Shown: positions 12,473-24,370, counted from the stretch's first letter. The stretch is 64,000 nucleotides of DNA from Daphnia pulex (GCF_021134715.1 NC_060026.1:4402001-4466000), one strand, 5' to 3'. Numbers and translations are program-made. The notes: a model not told the origin generated them from the sequence alone.

Positions 12473-13540
12473 AGTGAAGGAAGGTCTCTTCTTCTTTAAA
12501 TGGAAGGAGTGGTGAGTGAGAGCCTCCAAAATGTACGTCTAATACACTGTTGGGACACTTCTTTTCTTGGTGGTAGCCAATCAGACATTTAAAAGCCATG
12601 GTTCCCGTTTGGAACATGCCCTTCCGGAATGGGAATCGGCTTAAGAGAGAGATAAATTCACACTTCATCCGACACAATTTACAGATGGAAAACCAGTCTA
12701 TGTACGAAATAAAATCATAAAATTTCCTCTTCTTTCCGGCAAAGGCGCTACATACGAACGGTACTTGCTAATGGTGCTAAATCACATGGAAAAACACACT
12801 GATAACATGCACTTACGTATAACATTTTGCGCTGATGAATGGCAATCGGCGTTATTAGTATTACCTGTTTCGTGTGATTCGGGTCAGGTGCAAAGAATTT
12901 CCGTAAGGGTGTTTTGTTCAAGTACAGATTGACCGCGCACCTGTTAGCTTTTGGTATGATTGCGCCCCACCTGCACGCAACAGCAGCGGGAGCAGACTCC
13001 AACGTCACAACGTCACAACAGTGGGTTGCAAGGCTTCAGCGACGTAAACTTTGTTCACAGCCAATTAGTTTTTAGATGCAACGGTTTTAAACATTTTGGT
13101 GGCTTGGTCGTAGTTAACCACGTCAGCATTGAACTTGCTGATGTCGACATTTGATCGGAGAAAGCTGTGCTTTTTTTTGTTCCTCAAACGCATATTTATT
13201 ACGAAATTCAACTTGAAATGTGTTATTAAGAATTTGTGTTATTACGAAATGGTTATTACGAAATGGGAGAATAAAAGGTGTCACTGGTTTGAAAAATTAA
13301 GAGTAAGACGGGTAGTAAGACGGGAAGGGAACCTCACTTATGAGGAACATATTTTCGGAGAAGGCAAGTACAGTATCCTACAATAAATTGGAAAAGCAAT
13401 TTGTTTCAAAAATCCCCCTATCCATATTGCTTTTAACTTGGCTTTAAACCCGAATTTAGGGACTTTATTTGCTGGAACATTCCTTTTTTAAAATTTTTTT
13501 CTAAAAACTATTCTTTTATTAAAACTCTGTAACATACATC
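12473..13540. other. Non-coding or unrecognised sequence between two retroelement remnants
   Basis: Only short frames with non-ATG starts. A few GC-richer blocks (12,740-13,060) could be decayed transposon, but no protein motif is visible. Confidence 0.35.
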
Positions 13541-13558
13541 GGCAGTTTCTGCCATATT

Positions 13559-14131
13559 TTTACTACTGCTATTGCAAAACTACCGGGTCCCATCCTGACC
13601 CGTTTTTGGGACCAATCTCCCTCTCCTTTCTCGACTTTGTTTGCCCCTTTTTCCCCAAGACATGTGAAACAGCTGATTAGGTCCACGCTATGGAACATCT
13701 GGAGTAAAGAGTGGGCCTCCATATCGATTAATTTAAGTGCCAAAGTCTTCTTACCAGCTGTGCGGTCTGCCAATGTGCTGCTAGAACGTAGAACTAATGC
13801 CACCTCCACCCAGTTCATCACCAGCCACTGCTTCCTAAATTCATATCAACACCGTTTCGGCCTCTCTCCTTCCGCTTCCTGCCTATGTGGTGCCCCCTCC
13901 GAGACTATTCTACATTTCATTCTTCACTGCCCTATCTTCTCATCTCTCAGATCAATTTTAGGCCTAGTCGATGTCGTCTCTTCCAGTGGTCACCCCTGGC
14001 CACCTCCTCTTCATATCTTTCCTCAGTGCAACCTTCTATGGAACGCCCTTGCCGTTTTTGTTTCTCGCACCAAACGCCTCACCCGCAAAAAAACGCGAGT
14101 GTTGAGCGCCGACTATATATTTTTCCTATAG
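13559..14131 (+). pseudogene. C-terminal end of a LINE ORF2 (5'-truncated)
   Basis: The frame is open upstream of 13,637 without an ATG, as in a 5'-truncated insertion. It contains an HRFGL...CLCGAPSETILHFILHCP segment: a C-x-C-x(8)-H-x(4)-C zinc-knuckle-like motif found at the C-terminus of I, R1 and Jockey-group ORF2 proteins. The frame ends in a basic stretch near 14,131. RT and endonuclease parts are absent, so this is a dead-on-arrival copy. Confidence 0.7.
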
Positions 14132-14491
14132 GCCACCTGCACTTCTCAGCTTTTTATCTGCCCGGTTTGTTGTGGTTTGGGTCCACTGACTCCTGTCACT
14201 GGTAACCTCAGTCCGCCGACGGGCCAACTCCAAATCCTCGCCACTCTTGCGGAACGGCTCCCTTCACAGACTGGTGCTGTGCAAACGGGATGCCGTCGCC
14301 GGCAATTTTGTGGGCGGAATCTTACTTTTCTTAGTCCGTTTTTAGCCTGTCACCAATCCTTCGTTGTCCGAGTTTTCGTTTTCCTTTTTATATATTACTT
14401 TCTTGGCTTGTTCATCCACCCTCCAACAATCATCTTCTCTCATAAACTCGTCTCTACATTTACTCTGGCCTCTTCTCTACCCTCTATTCTA

Positions 14492-14765
14492 CACCTATAA
14501 ACGGTGGTATATCTTGAGGGGCTGTTTCCCGCTGCCACGGGCGGCCGCACCAAAACATGAGGCTCCGAGCCGGCAAGGACAGCAAGAGGGAAGGCGCGTT
14601 CCGTTTCCGTTATGCCACTCCCCGCCTCCTCTCTACTTTTGATTCTGCACCTATAAACGGTGGTATGTTTTGAAAAGGTCTTCTTTGCCGTTTTCTTTAG
14701 GCCGCACCAAAACATGCGGCTCCGTGCCTGGCGGGGAGGACAAGAGGAGAGGCCGGTCAGATTTT
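14492..14765 (+). repeat. Two diverged 156-bp tandem units in the LINE 3' UTR
   Basis: CACCTATAAACGGTGGTAT starts at 14,492 and again at 14,648. Both are followed by a GGCCGCACCAAAACATG-type block (GGCGGCC.. / AGGCC..) and GC-rich AAGAGG/GGACA sequence. Tandem units are common in LINE 3' UTRs. Confidence 0.8.
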
Positions 14766-15870
14766 TGCCAATACCTGAAGTTAAAGAGAGATGATGCCAA
14801 AGTTTCCGTCCGTTAGGCCCAAAATCCCCTCTGGTCGCTCTGTTTATATGTCTAATGCACATCGTCCCTCCCCCTGTCAGAGCAAGCCCCACCCTATGCC
14901 CGCACCAGTGTTCCGTCAGGCCGAGTTCCTCTATCATATTGTATATGCGCTAATTTATGTCTCTTCCAACCCCCTTGTACATATGTAAACAGTTAATCTT
15001 GGTCGTAATAAACTTGGGTAACACTCAGCCTCCAAGTCTCTGCCCAATTTAACGAATAAAAAAAAACATGTAAAAACATCTGTATTAAGGCATCTAAAAA
15101 TGGCTAAGTATAAATAAGAAATTTTTTTTGCAGAAATTCTAAGTTCTTTTTACTAACAAGTTTAACTTTCTTAGTTCAACCTAATCTAATTGCAAAGACT
15201 TCTTTACTTAAGTCAAGTAGCTCAAATTCCACTGAAAAACTGGATGTTCAGAACACTCGTTATGTATAATATACAGTCGCGGCTGAAAGTTTCTTTACGT
15301 GTAGCTCCAAAACCCGCCTTTTTACTGTGTATTGGCGGATGGTATTAGCCTATGGTAGAGGTTGAGTTACCTTATTTATAAAAACAAAATACTTATCCTT
15401 TTTTTTAATTTGGGCAATTGAAAGAGAAATAAATAGATGGCAACGAGTTCGCTGGGGCTCGTTCCAGCATGAGCTTGTCGAGTTTGCTACAGATTGAATT
15501 CGAAAGAATCATTTTGGACGAAGCCTATATCGTGCAAAATTCCTATGCTGCAATTTCGTTGGCAGTTTCTTAAATTCCTACTAGAAAACGTTGGGCGGAT
15601 ACTTGCACTCCAATTAAAAAAAAGCTATCCAATTTCTACTCCCTTCTACGTTTTCATGGTTTCTCGCCTTTGAATGAGCTGTCAGTATGAAGCATTATTG
15701 TTTTGTTTTTCCAAGATCGAGAAGGGACTTGACTGAAAGGGAGTGGGGTTTCAGACGGCCTGTATCGAATAAAGGGACAATTTAAGAGAGAGAGAATAGA
15801 CGGATGCCAGCTGACCAGGTCAGAAAGAAGACGAAAACGAAACCTGCTACCTTTGATACTGGTGGGTCAA

Positions 15871-15922
15871 AACTGGTTACCCCTACACTGGCTACCCCGA
15901 CACTGGCTACCCCACACTGGCT
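15871..15922 (+). repeat. Short tandem repeat, about 15-nt unit (ACTGGCTACCCC)
   Basis: Four imperfect units read ACTGGTTACCCCTAC, ACTGGCTACCCCGAC, ACTGGCTACCCC and ACACTGGCT. Related units recur at 16,146-16,207. Confidence 0.8.
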
Positions 15923-16145
15923 CCGCTAAATTTTAGGCCATGAGCGTAGAGCTTGAGCTAAGCTAGTTTCAATGAGTTCGGTGGGCTAGTTTCAACTCTA
16001 GTTTCTTATTTAATTGCTAATTCAGCGTTTAAATAAAAAATTAAAAGCTGTGATGATAAATGATCTTCTAAAAAGAAATGTATGACCAAGGAGGAGGAAT
16101 ACGAAATGTGTTAAAACATTGTGGAAAGGCTTGTATTTAAATGGA

Positions 16146-16207
16146 TTGGCTACCCGACACTGACTACCCAAAAATTAGCGACACTGGCTACCTCCAAATT
16201 TGCTACC
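16146..16207 (+). repeat. Second cluster of (AC)ACTGGCTACC units
   Basis: TGGCTACCCGAC, ACTGACTACCC, ACTGGCTACCTCC and TTGCTACCC occur within 62 nt. It matches the motif at 15,871-15,922 and may be an older part of the same array. Confidence 0.65.
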
Positions 16208-16650
16208 CATGAAAACGGTACTTAAACACAAGACTCCTCTGGCATTGTGCTGTTCCCAGCTGCTGATTATTGACCGTGAACAAGCAGTCTAGGGCTTCTT
16301 GCATACTGTCAATTTTTTAAATGCAATTTACTTCTTTTATAAGATGATTTGAAGCAATCAAGAAAGTTAACATTCAGTACCTCCCCGTCATTAATTAAAA
16401 GTTTGCAAAAAAGCAAAATCAAGAGTTTAATGACACCGAATACATAAGCCATTTTCTTACAACCATTTCTCATTTGACATACGTCGCACAAAAACCTTTC
16501 ATTGAGCCTTCTCTTCTTTTCATATCAAAATTAATATCTTTTTTTACAGTTGTTGTCATCGCAGCAACGCAGCATTTGAGTAAAGCTGATGTCTGCTACA
16601 ATTTTTCTTGGCCTTGTCTGGCTTTGTCTAACCAACTGAAGTAGGACGCA

Positions 16651-16675
16651 TGACGTCAGATTTTGTTTGACGTCA
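16651..16675. promoter_or_regulatory. Two TGACGTCA (CRE/ATF) palindromes
   Basis: Exact TGACGTCA copies at 16,651-16,658 and 16,668-16,675, immediately left of a 37-bp inverted repeat. They could be binding sites or part of a mobile-element terminus. Confidence 0.35.
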
Positions 16676-16676
16676 T

Positions 16677-16798
16677 CGTTCTATTTTACGCCACACCCGC
16701 AGTGAGCGCTGTGGCGTTCTGTTTTTTTTTTACATTCTTGGAAAAGCCTTTTGCTATAAGTCACAGCGCTCACTGCGGGTGTGGCGGAAAATAGAACG
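16677..16798. repeat. 37-bp inverted repeat (foldback) with 48-nt spacer
   Basis: The arm at 16,677-16,713 pairs with 16,762-16,798 with a single mismatch (TTTTA versus TTTTC before CGCCACACCC). The arms are GC-rich inside AT-rich flanks. It has no coding content and could be a MITE core or foldback element. Confidence 0.85.
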
Positions 16799-16829
16799 TG
16801 TAGTAAGAAAATTTGGACAAAAATTGGGT

Positions 16830-17990
16830 TTATATTTCATGAAATAACTTAAAAAGTAAAACTAGTTCCCGAGAATCATTTATTGGGGTAGTAAAGGATA
16901 AACCGCCGATTAAAATGAGACCTTAACGGATGAGGAGCGAACTCTAGTTTACTATCGGCAACGATTTTTGTTTTCATGATTTTCCCATAAGAGCCGTGCA
17001 AAACACGGACGCGTTTTTAAGGGGGAAAAAAAGAGGCGACCGGCTAAAAGTGGCTGTAAATTTAAAATTTTTTAAGTTAGGTGAACCAAATTTATCCTGA
17101 ATATAAATGAGGGAATAAATAACAAAGTTCATTTTTCAAAATTAATATTTTCTTTTATTTTAATACCTTTAATCAAATTACAAAAACACACATATTTTCA
17201 AAATTAAAATAAGTACACTAAATATTAATATTTTTCGGGAGCTTTTTAACAGGGCATACAAAAAAGGCAAATAAACAAATAGTATAGTCAAATTGTCGAT
17301 TTTACCCCAAACAAATTATTTTGGTGGTGATTAGCACAGCCGCTATCGGCTAGAAGGGGCTGCACTCCAAGCGGGTGTGTTACTAACTAATGCAAAACAC
17401 TTGGAAAATATGCAAAATTAGGGCCTAGAATATCGGTTATAACTTCTAAATGAATGTCCCCTTTGGAGAAATACGAATGATTGTGATAGAATGATTATTT
17501 ATCAATCGAATGAACCCAAGGGGGGATTTTTATGTGCAAAGATGTCATGAAAATACTGTTTTTTAAAAAACCCATTTTCCCATAAGTGGCTGTGTTAAAT
17601 AGGGAAACCCTTTTTCGCGCGGAAAAAATGGGTTTTACGTTTAATTTTTTTAAATACTAAATCTCTTTATAACTGCACCAAAAATTGGGTACTTATAGAA
17701 TGAAAGATTTTGTAACATTTAATATTTTTTAAAATTGTTTATTTCAACAAAAAAGTATATTTACACGGGAAATAAAATTTTAAATCACGATTTAAACATG
17801 TTCTACACGATATTTTTAACTAGTATTTTAAAAATAACTACATTTTTATAGTAAAAACAGTGCTCACGAAAAAAGTACTGTTAAAAATTTGTTTGAGGTT
17901 AACCCACTTTTTGGGCACAATTTGACTTTACTAAAAGCTCAAGAAAAAAACAAGAAATGACAATTTGTTTGGGGTTAAAACCTAGCCCGA
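16830..17990. repeat. Diverged AT-rich direct repeats
   Basis: TTTTCCCATAAG followed by a GGC/GCC-TGT-type block occurs near 16,979 and 17,575, each followed by GGGTTT/GGGGAAA-like A-rich sequence. CCCCAAACAAATT (17,307-17,319) recurs inverted near 17,963-17,976 (AATTTGTTTGGGG). This suggests an old repeat several hundred bp long. No coding frame. Confidence 0.35.
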
Positions 17991-18139
17991 CTGGACTAAT
18001 GTCACTGCGTAACGCAACTAACCAATACTAAAAAAAACGTACAAACTTACACAATCGTCATAAGCAATGACTAAACGTTTCTACAACGTCACAGACACTT
18101 AACTCCATACATGTGTGTCTATAAAATTAGGTATTACGA

Positions 18140-19585
18140 GACAACACGGTAACCAACCGAGCCGCCATCGACAAGTGGGACAAAGACGACAACTTGGCCC
18201 TCGGCTACCTGTTCAATACCTGCAGTGAGGAGCAGCAGAACTCCCTACTCACACCTGATATGGCTCACTCCGTCTGGAATTCCCTCACGAGCAGATACCA
18301 GCAGAACACCGTCGAGAGGAGACAATCTCTACAGCAGGACTTCCTGAACTATCGTTTTAAGTCGGAGCACACCGTGAGGTACCACATCGAAGCGATCAAG
18401 CTACTACTCCAGCAATTTAAGGACGCCGGGGGCCTCGCCAACGACGACGGAACGTGCAACACAATAATCACGTCTCTTCCGCCCAGCTACAACAACTACC
18501 TCACCGCCTAGGAGAGCTCACCCATTCTAGAGAGGACCCTCGCCAACCTAGTGACTAAACTCGACAGAGAAGAGCGTAGGAAGTCCAACTGCAACGGTGG
18601 AGAGCTAAGTGCTGACGACAAGGCCTACTTCGGATTCTCACCCATATCCACTGGAGCTGGAAGGTCGATCCCACCGACGTATCAAAGATCCGAAAACAGG
18701 CCGAGTCCCTATCCTAAGACGGGCAGAGGACGAGGCAGAGGCGGACGCAACGTCAGGTTTGCCGCATCAAACGGGAGGCCTCGAACAACCACAAGCTGCA
18801 CCTTCTGCAACATAATCGGCCATTATGAGGAGACATGTAACCACAAGACCAATGGGGCACCTCTCTGCAGCTACTGCAATATTGTCGGACATGACGTGGA
18901 GGTGAGCTACCGCAAAACTCAAGATGGCGAAAAGGCAATCGTCGCCGAACCACAAATTGACTCAGAGAATCAAAACTCTGCCTACGCAGTGGTACTTCCA
19001 TCATCTGGATCACGATCAAGCACCGACTTCTTCCTAGGCTCTGGCACGACTCAGTACATCTCGGACCAAAAATGGCTGTTTAAAAACCTCAGGACCTTCC
19101 CAATCGGATCAAGATGGATCGCAGGAATCGTTCAAACGAAGGTACACGTACTAGGCGAAGGTTACATGCATGTACTGACATCTGTTAACGGGCTAACCAA
19201 AAGCCGCACGATCCATGGTGTCCTGTACGCCCCAAACATCGGCATAAACTTGGTATCCATCGGTGCCATTACCAACAACGGCGCAGAAATCCACTTCACC
19301 GGCTCCCAAGCCCTCATTGTTCGAAACGGAGCCATAGAGATGACCGCAGAACGCGTTGGAAGGACTTTATACCTCCTGAACATCTTCGTCGTGACAAACG
19401 ATGTCGCATCAATCGCCCGACCTATCGAGAGCTCAATTCAGGAGTGGCACCAACGCCTGGCTCTCACATCAGCTATCGAACCATTATTAAGATGGCAGAA
19501 AGCGGGGCTGTGGACGACCTCAATCTGCAACCGGGGACTCAACCTCCGCTGGCACGTTGGCATGAGTGCGCGGTCGGAAAAATGA
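18140..19585 (+). pseudogene. Copia gag and protease region, copy 1
   Basis: The gag helical domain (VWNSLTSRYQQ, HIEAIKLLLQQF) is followed by TAG at 18,509-18,511, then a basic linker and a zinc knuckle CTFCNIIGHYEETC (C-x2-C-x4-H-x4-C). A second knuckle, CSYCNIVGHDVEVS, has Ser where the last Cys should be. The protease active site reads LGSGTTQYI, with Gly (codon 19,037-19,039) instead of the catalytic Asp of the DSG triad. Near 19,460 a CT duplication shifts the frame just before the pre-integrase His/Cys region. Each of these lesions alone should block activity. Confidence 0.85.
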
Positions 19586-20740
19586 AACGTCTCGTCTTCC
19601 TCACCAGCTCCACTCCACAAGCCACCCGCATCGGCTCCCTCATCCACAGCGACGTCTGCGTACCAATGCAGGTATTTAGCATAGGCGGCGCACTTTACTA
19701 TGCGCTTTTACAAGACGACTCCAGTGGATTCCGCGTTGTACGCTTTATCAATCAAAAGTCCGAGGTCGCCGCCTGCTTCAAAGACTTTGTCAGCCTACTG
19801 CACGCTCAAACGGGCCAACTGGTTTCCGTGCTCCGCTCTGACAATGAAGGGGAGTACGAGGATCACGAACTTCAGGCCTGGCTAAGAAAGAAGGGAATCC
19901 GCCACGAAACATCCTTCCGACATACACCTCAACAGAACGGCGTCGCGGAGAGAGATAACAGAACCCTGATGGAAGGCGCGCGGACTCTCATCCACTCCAA
20001 CCGAAATCTCCCGCTGACTCTTTGGGCAGAAGCAGTCAGCTGCTTTACACACACGCTAACCGTACCCTCTCCAGCACACACTCCAACAAAACCCCGTACG
20101 AGGCCTGGTATGGCAAGAAACCCAACCTCTCTAATCTCCGTATATTCGGCTCCGAGTTCTACACTCTGATACCGAAAGAGATCAGAAGGAAACTTGATCC
20201 GAAGGGCCTACTGTGCTACTTCTTTGGCAACTCGGACACTCAAAAGAGCGACCGCTACTGGAACGCACTCACTGGAAAGGTGAATACCAGCCGCGACGTC
20301 ACTCCGAGCCGCCACCACTACGAAAGGGGCCTTCCTCAAGAGGACCGGCAGAACGGCCTCGATGTCTTCCCAACAAATGAACCACCGGCACCTTCGACGC
20401 CGGAAGTACCGACACGACAAAGCAAATCAACGGACTTCAGAGAAGACCGAATCGTTATCGAGAAACACCCGAACTTCCCCTCTCTGCAGCCAATACCGTT
20501 AGTCAACGAAATTCGGCGATCCGCTCGAGTCAAGGCTCGTATCGAGAAAGAACTCAACAGCGACACGGCCGCCTCAGCACTCACCTACAACGAACCGGAT
20601 CAGTACCGCGATGCAATGGCAAGCGACGACGCCCCATTTTGGTCGGCAGCTGTAGACAGGGAGATCAATTCTCTAATCAAAAATTGAACCTGGACAATAG
20701 TGAGACTTCCCCCGAATCACTCCGTCATCAGAAGCCGATA
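19444..20740 (+). pseudogene. Copia integrase region, copy 1
   Basis: The core has IHSDVC (first Asp), VLRSDNEGEY (second Asp) and HTPQQNGVAERDNRT (Glu), the D,D-35-E arrangement of Copia integrases. The pre-integrase zinc region ends in HECAVGKMKRL. A frameshift lies near 20,040, after LWAEAV; the following frame has NKTPYEAWYGKKPNLSNLRI, the conserved Copia block after the core. A copy-specific TGA is at 20,685-20,687 and a shared TAG at 20,739-20,741. Confidence 0.85.
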
Positions 20741-20741
20741 G

Positions 20742-21600
20742 ACATTTAAGTTCAAACCAGGATACGGTCAGCAAGAGGACATTTACAAAGCCCGCTTTGT
20801 TGCGAAAGGCTTCTCCAAGGTACCTGGACTGGACTTCAACGAGGATGAGATCTACTCTCCGGTCATCAAACATGACTCGCTCAGGATCATTCTCTCCATC
20901 GCAGCGACCCTGGACCTTGAGCTTCATCAGCTAGACATGAAAACCGCATTCCTCTACGGTGATCTGGAGGAAGAGTTGTATGTGCAGCAGCCAGAAGACT
21001 TTGTTAAGCCAAGGGAAGAAAATCTGGTCTTCCGCCTCCACAAGCCGCTGTACGGCCTACGGCAGTCACCACGGAAGTGGAACGAGAAATTCGATTCATT
21101 CCTTACTAAGTTCGGCATGGTCCGCTCAGACGTGGACCCCTGCATCTACTACAGTCGCAGCGACGACCCGAACGACTTCATCGTAATAGGGATCTGGGTC
21201 GATGACGGCCTGATCGCAAGCAGGTCGACGACAAAAGTACGTGCCATTATTGAATTTCTCAAAACACACTTCGAGATGACTTCCGGCCCAGCCAACAGCT
21301 TCATCGGCCTCGAAGTCTCAAGAGACCGACCCAACAAGACGATCTACGTGACTCAATCCCGCTACATCCAGGTCCTTCTGAAAAGTTTCAGGATGACAAA
21401 CTGCAATCCATCAAGGATCCCAGCTGACCCTTTCTCACGCCTCACCAGGACACCAGCTACAGACAGTCCCAAAGGCAACACCGAGTCAACGCAATATCGA
21501 GCACTTATCGGTGGTTTGCTGTACGCAATGGGTATTACCCGCCCCAACATCGCCTTTGCTGTCATTGCAGCATCTCGCCACTGTCAGATCCCTTCCCTGT
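20742..21600 (+). pseudogene. Copia reverse transcriptase region, copy 1 (RNase H missing)
   Basis: Shows FKFKPGYGQQEDIYKARFVA, LDMKTAFLYGDLEEELYVQQ and GIWVDDGLIAS, the last corresponding to the YVDD active site. RT runs to MGITRPNIAFAVIAASRHCQ and then breaks off where RNase H should start. RT residues look intact, but upstream stops prevent a polyprotein. Confidence 0.85.
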
Positions 21601-21920
21601 CAGACTTTTTGGTCGAAAAAATTGGTTCTTTCAAGAATGAAATTCTTGATATTTCCATCAATTTTCCTTCAATGACAATTGATGGAGCTGCGAATTGCTT
21701 CCATTTTGCAGAAACAAAAGTCCTGGAACCCAAATTTATTTGTAGAAAACCAGGATTTTACTTATAGGACCACGACGACACGACACGTTTTCCACATGGC
21801 AGCACCAACCACTGGTAAGTTGAAATATTTTGACTTGTCCACGGCCCTGGAAACTACAACTGATCATATTGTACAGCTCCAGTTGGTGTCTGTCCCTGCC
21901 CACCCGGGCCCGTAACCCGA
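21601..21920 (+). other. Non-Copia host-like fragment fused to copy 1, with a 62-nt intron
   Basis: This sequence has no Copia similarity yet is present in both copies at the same junction. It contains ATG at 21,796, a consensus donor (GTAAGT) at 21,815 and an acceptor TTGTACAG ending at 21,876, giving a 62-nt intron of host-typical size. It ends 10 bp from the stop codon of the oxygenase-like gene. The intact intron argues that it was acquired as DNA rather than as a spliced transcript. Confidence 0.55.
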
Positions 21921-21929
21921 TTTAAAATT

Positions 21930-24083
21930 TTATGGTAATTGAATAAAAATTACCGCGTCCTCTTCTTCCAAGTAGTTCCAAGTTTGAGTAATTTTCTTGA
22001 GTAAAATGGCGTCATCCAGTTTGAGGTAAGAAAGCATGACCTCTTCAGCCAAAGCTTCCGGGATAAAGTAGGAGAGCAGCTTCCTGTGCAGACCCTGTTG
22101 CATTTTCTGGCATTCTTGGATGTTGTCAAGTTGGGATCGGCAAGTCATCTGGATTCCCTCGATGACGAAGAAGAGCATAGACAGAGGAAGCAACTCGAGG
22201 CCATCGCCGAATGTAATCAATGTATGCAGCTTAACCAAGCCTCTGACCAGGGGATTCTCCTCGTACATGCGGAAGACCATGGCGGCACAGGTGACGAGGG
22301 TGGAGACGGACTGGCTGGGCATCAAATTTTTAGAATTGGAGTAAAAAAAAGTGACATATTTGCTGCCGATGTTTTCGGCAATGTCTTTAAAGTCGACGTT
22401 ATAAAGTTCCATGACCAAGTGGGCGAAATTTTCAATTTGCTCAAAGGCCCGATGCTCACAGACGAGATCGCTCATAAAATCCGAAACGGTCACTCCAACC
22501 TTTTTAATCAGACGGGCCACTCCGATGGCAATCGCTTTGCTCCTCAACCCTTCGTACTGGATAGGATGTCCGGGGAAGTTGTCGGACAGCAAATGTAGTA
22601 ACTTCAGATTGTTGTATTCGGCATCGAGTTGAAGGCAAATGGATACCAGACGCCGTGTTCTCTCTTCTCGGTCGACTGCCTCCAGCCAAACTTTGTCTGG
22701 AAAATCCTGGCAGAATGTTATCACTCGATTCAAGGCTTTGGTGTTCGGGTTGACCTCCAGTTGCTCCAGCGCAGCAGTGAAATTGCAACTGAGCATCAGC
22801 TCCAAGGAATTTTTGGGGCTAATCACAAGCACAGATCGAGGATGGAAAACATAGCAAAAGTTACTCTTGTCGAAACACTCGCCATCCATTTTCAAGCAAT
22901 CATGTTCGAACGTGTAGAGAAAGCTATTAAAGGGAATTACATCTGTATCGATATCGACCTTTAAGGGTGCTCTGCATTCGACGATTCGACCATCGTGACA
23001 GGTCAGGCTTGAAATCTCGAGATTAACTCCATTTTCGAGCTGGGCGCAGTCAGAGATTGTCTTGTGGCGTAGACGTTTGCAACGTTTTTGTACGCAGCAC
23101 AAACAGTTGGCAATGGGACGCTCCGTCTCCGAATTCTCCTCGTCGGTTTCCACGTTCTCCTCTTCCGAGAGAGTCTCGTTAAACGGTCCGAAGACAGATT
23201 CTCGCAAGTGCGACAGATACATGTCGACAGTGCCAACGGAGAGAAGGAGCCGAGCCAGAAGGCGATCTTTACCTTTCAGGCGGCCAAAATTAAGTTCAGA
23301 CGGGGCGTAGCGATGCTCGAGGAGTAGGACCAGCATATTAGGCTGATTATTCTCCGTTGGGATCCAGTGGGCAAGAGACTTTTGAACGTAGTTGACGGCT
23401 AGAAAGGTTTTGAGATCCGCAGACGGCGACAGGGAGGACAGGAGAGGGGCCGTTTCGAGTTCCAACTTGAATTGCATGGTCAATCGGTAGCCAAATTTGA
23501 CCTCTTCGAACGTGTGATCGCAATCCGAGTAAAAAGTAGTCAGGTGGTAATCATGATCACTTCCATCGCAAACGTTGAACAAACGAATTTGATCATGGAG
23601 TTCCACTTTACAACGACCTCCTTCGTGGCCACCTTCAACAGGGATTTGTAATACCATTTTCATGAATGGTGCTTTAGCTAAAGAGAAAATTAATTATTCG
23701 TATTGGACAGTAAATTATGGAAAGATTTAAAAAATTGTACCTTCGTCTTCAACAAAGTCCCACTTTAGAGTGCCTGACCAGTAGTCTTGTGAGTGACCAG
23801 TTCCACAAATGATGTCACTAACAAGGGTTGATTTCACTTTGAACGCAAAAGGGTCCAGACCCATTAGACGTAACAATTTGTTGGATAATGCTTCAGCTTC
23901 TATTAAGTACAAATAGTTTTGTTGAAATTTACCTTTGAAAATGTCAATAGAATCACTTACTTCAAGGGAGACTGGTACAGGCATGTCTTCACAGTTGTTT
24001 GGGAACTCGTTGATATCCAGCCTCAAACTCGCTGCAAACTGACAATCCGTTGACAGTGAATCAAGTTTGGAGTGTATGGTCAC
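21930..24083 (-). CDS. 2-oxoglutarate/Fe(II)-oxygenase-fold protein, at least 2 exons (5' end unresolved)
   Basis: Exons are 24,083-23,741 and 23,677-21,930. The 63-nt intron has donor GAAG|GTACAA and acceptor CTTTAG, and the frame is kept. About 690 aa are visible; there is no convincing ATG at the 5' end, since the leftmost open codon is GTG after a stop, so an exon is missing. The region GGHEGGRCKVEL and FYSDCDHTFEEVKFGYRL matches large uncharacterised proteins that carry a prolyl-4-hydroxylase-like domain: DH supplies the distal iron His, and Arg after FGY the 2-oxoglutarate contact. MLVLLLEHRYAPSELNFGRLKGKD is the other block known from this family. The proximal His-x-Asp pair expected before MKMVLQIP is not evident (KWDFVEDE occupies the place), so catalysis is doubtful. 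A 33-nt in-frame segment near 23,890-23,925 has intron-like ends but is too short for a normal intron. Copia copy 1 ends just downstream. Confidence 0.7.
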
Positions 24084-24370
24084 CTCAAAACTATCTTAAA
24101 AACTCTCACCCATTGTCTTGAAATGAGAGAAGAAAAACGCAAATATGGTCAAGGAGAGAAAAACGAAATTTACGTGAGGCCACGCCGACTTAAGGTGGGC
24201 ATTCAGTTCCACGCAGATTAAAACTTAACTGTTTCATTGAGATACAGTTTTATGACTCACCTAACACTGCTAACAGTGTAAAGAAACAGATTGTTACTCA
24301 ATGTTCAAAATTAACCGATTTTTTTAAAAATATTATTTGTCGAGCTGCTGTTGTCGAGTCCACGTCACGT

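Larger units (their letters stand above)
13541..15067 (+). mobile_element. 5'-truncated LINE insertion with 3' UTR and poly-A tail
   Basis: The ORF2 C-terminus is followed by a GC-rich 3' UTR holding two copies of a 156-bp unit, then an AATAAA run merging into an A-tail at about 15,055-15,067. The left boundary is approximate. Confidence 0.65.
15068..16640. other. AT-rich non-coding DNA with a possible Tc1-like end and short repeats
   Basis: At about 15,273 TACAGTCGCGGCTGAAAGT resembles the start of a Tc1/mariner inverted repeat, but no matching right end or transposase was found. The ACTGGCTACCCC repeats are listed separately. No coding frame is supported. Confidence 0.3.
18140..21600 (+). 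mobile_element. Copia-type retrotransposon remnant, copy 1
   Basis: Plus-strand gag, protease, integrase and reverse transcriptase blocks are in Copia order (integrase before RT). The element is broken by stops and frameshifts, and RNase H and both LTRs are missing. Coding similarity begins at about 18,140 and stops near 21,600, where it runs into a non-Copia segment shared with copy 2. Sequence from 18,249 to 21,920 is nearly identical to 26,346-30,008. Confidence 0.9.

Noticed and set aside
14440..14937. 165-codon minus-strand frame
   Set aside because: Antisense of the LINE 3' UTR tandem repeat; the repeated peptide simply mirrors the DNA repeat.
15273..15310. Tc1/mariner-like inverted repeat end
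   Set aside because: No partner end and no transposase remnant found nearby.
22086..22598. 170-codon plus-strand frame
   Set aside because: Antisense shadow of the oxygenase-like gene.
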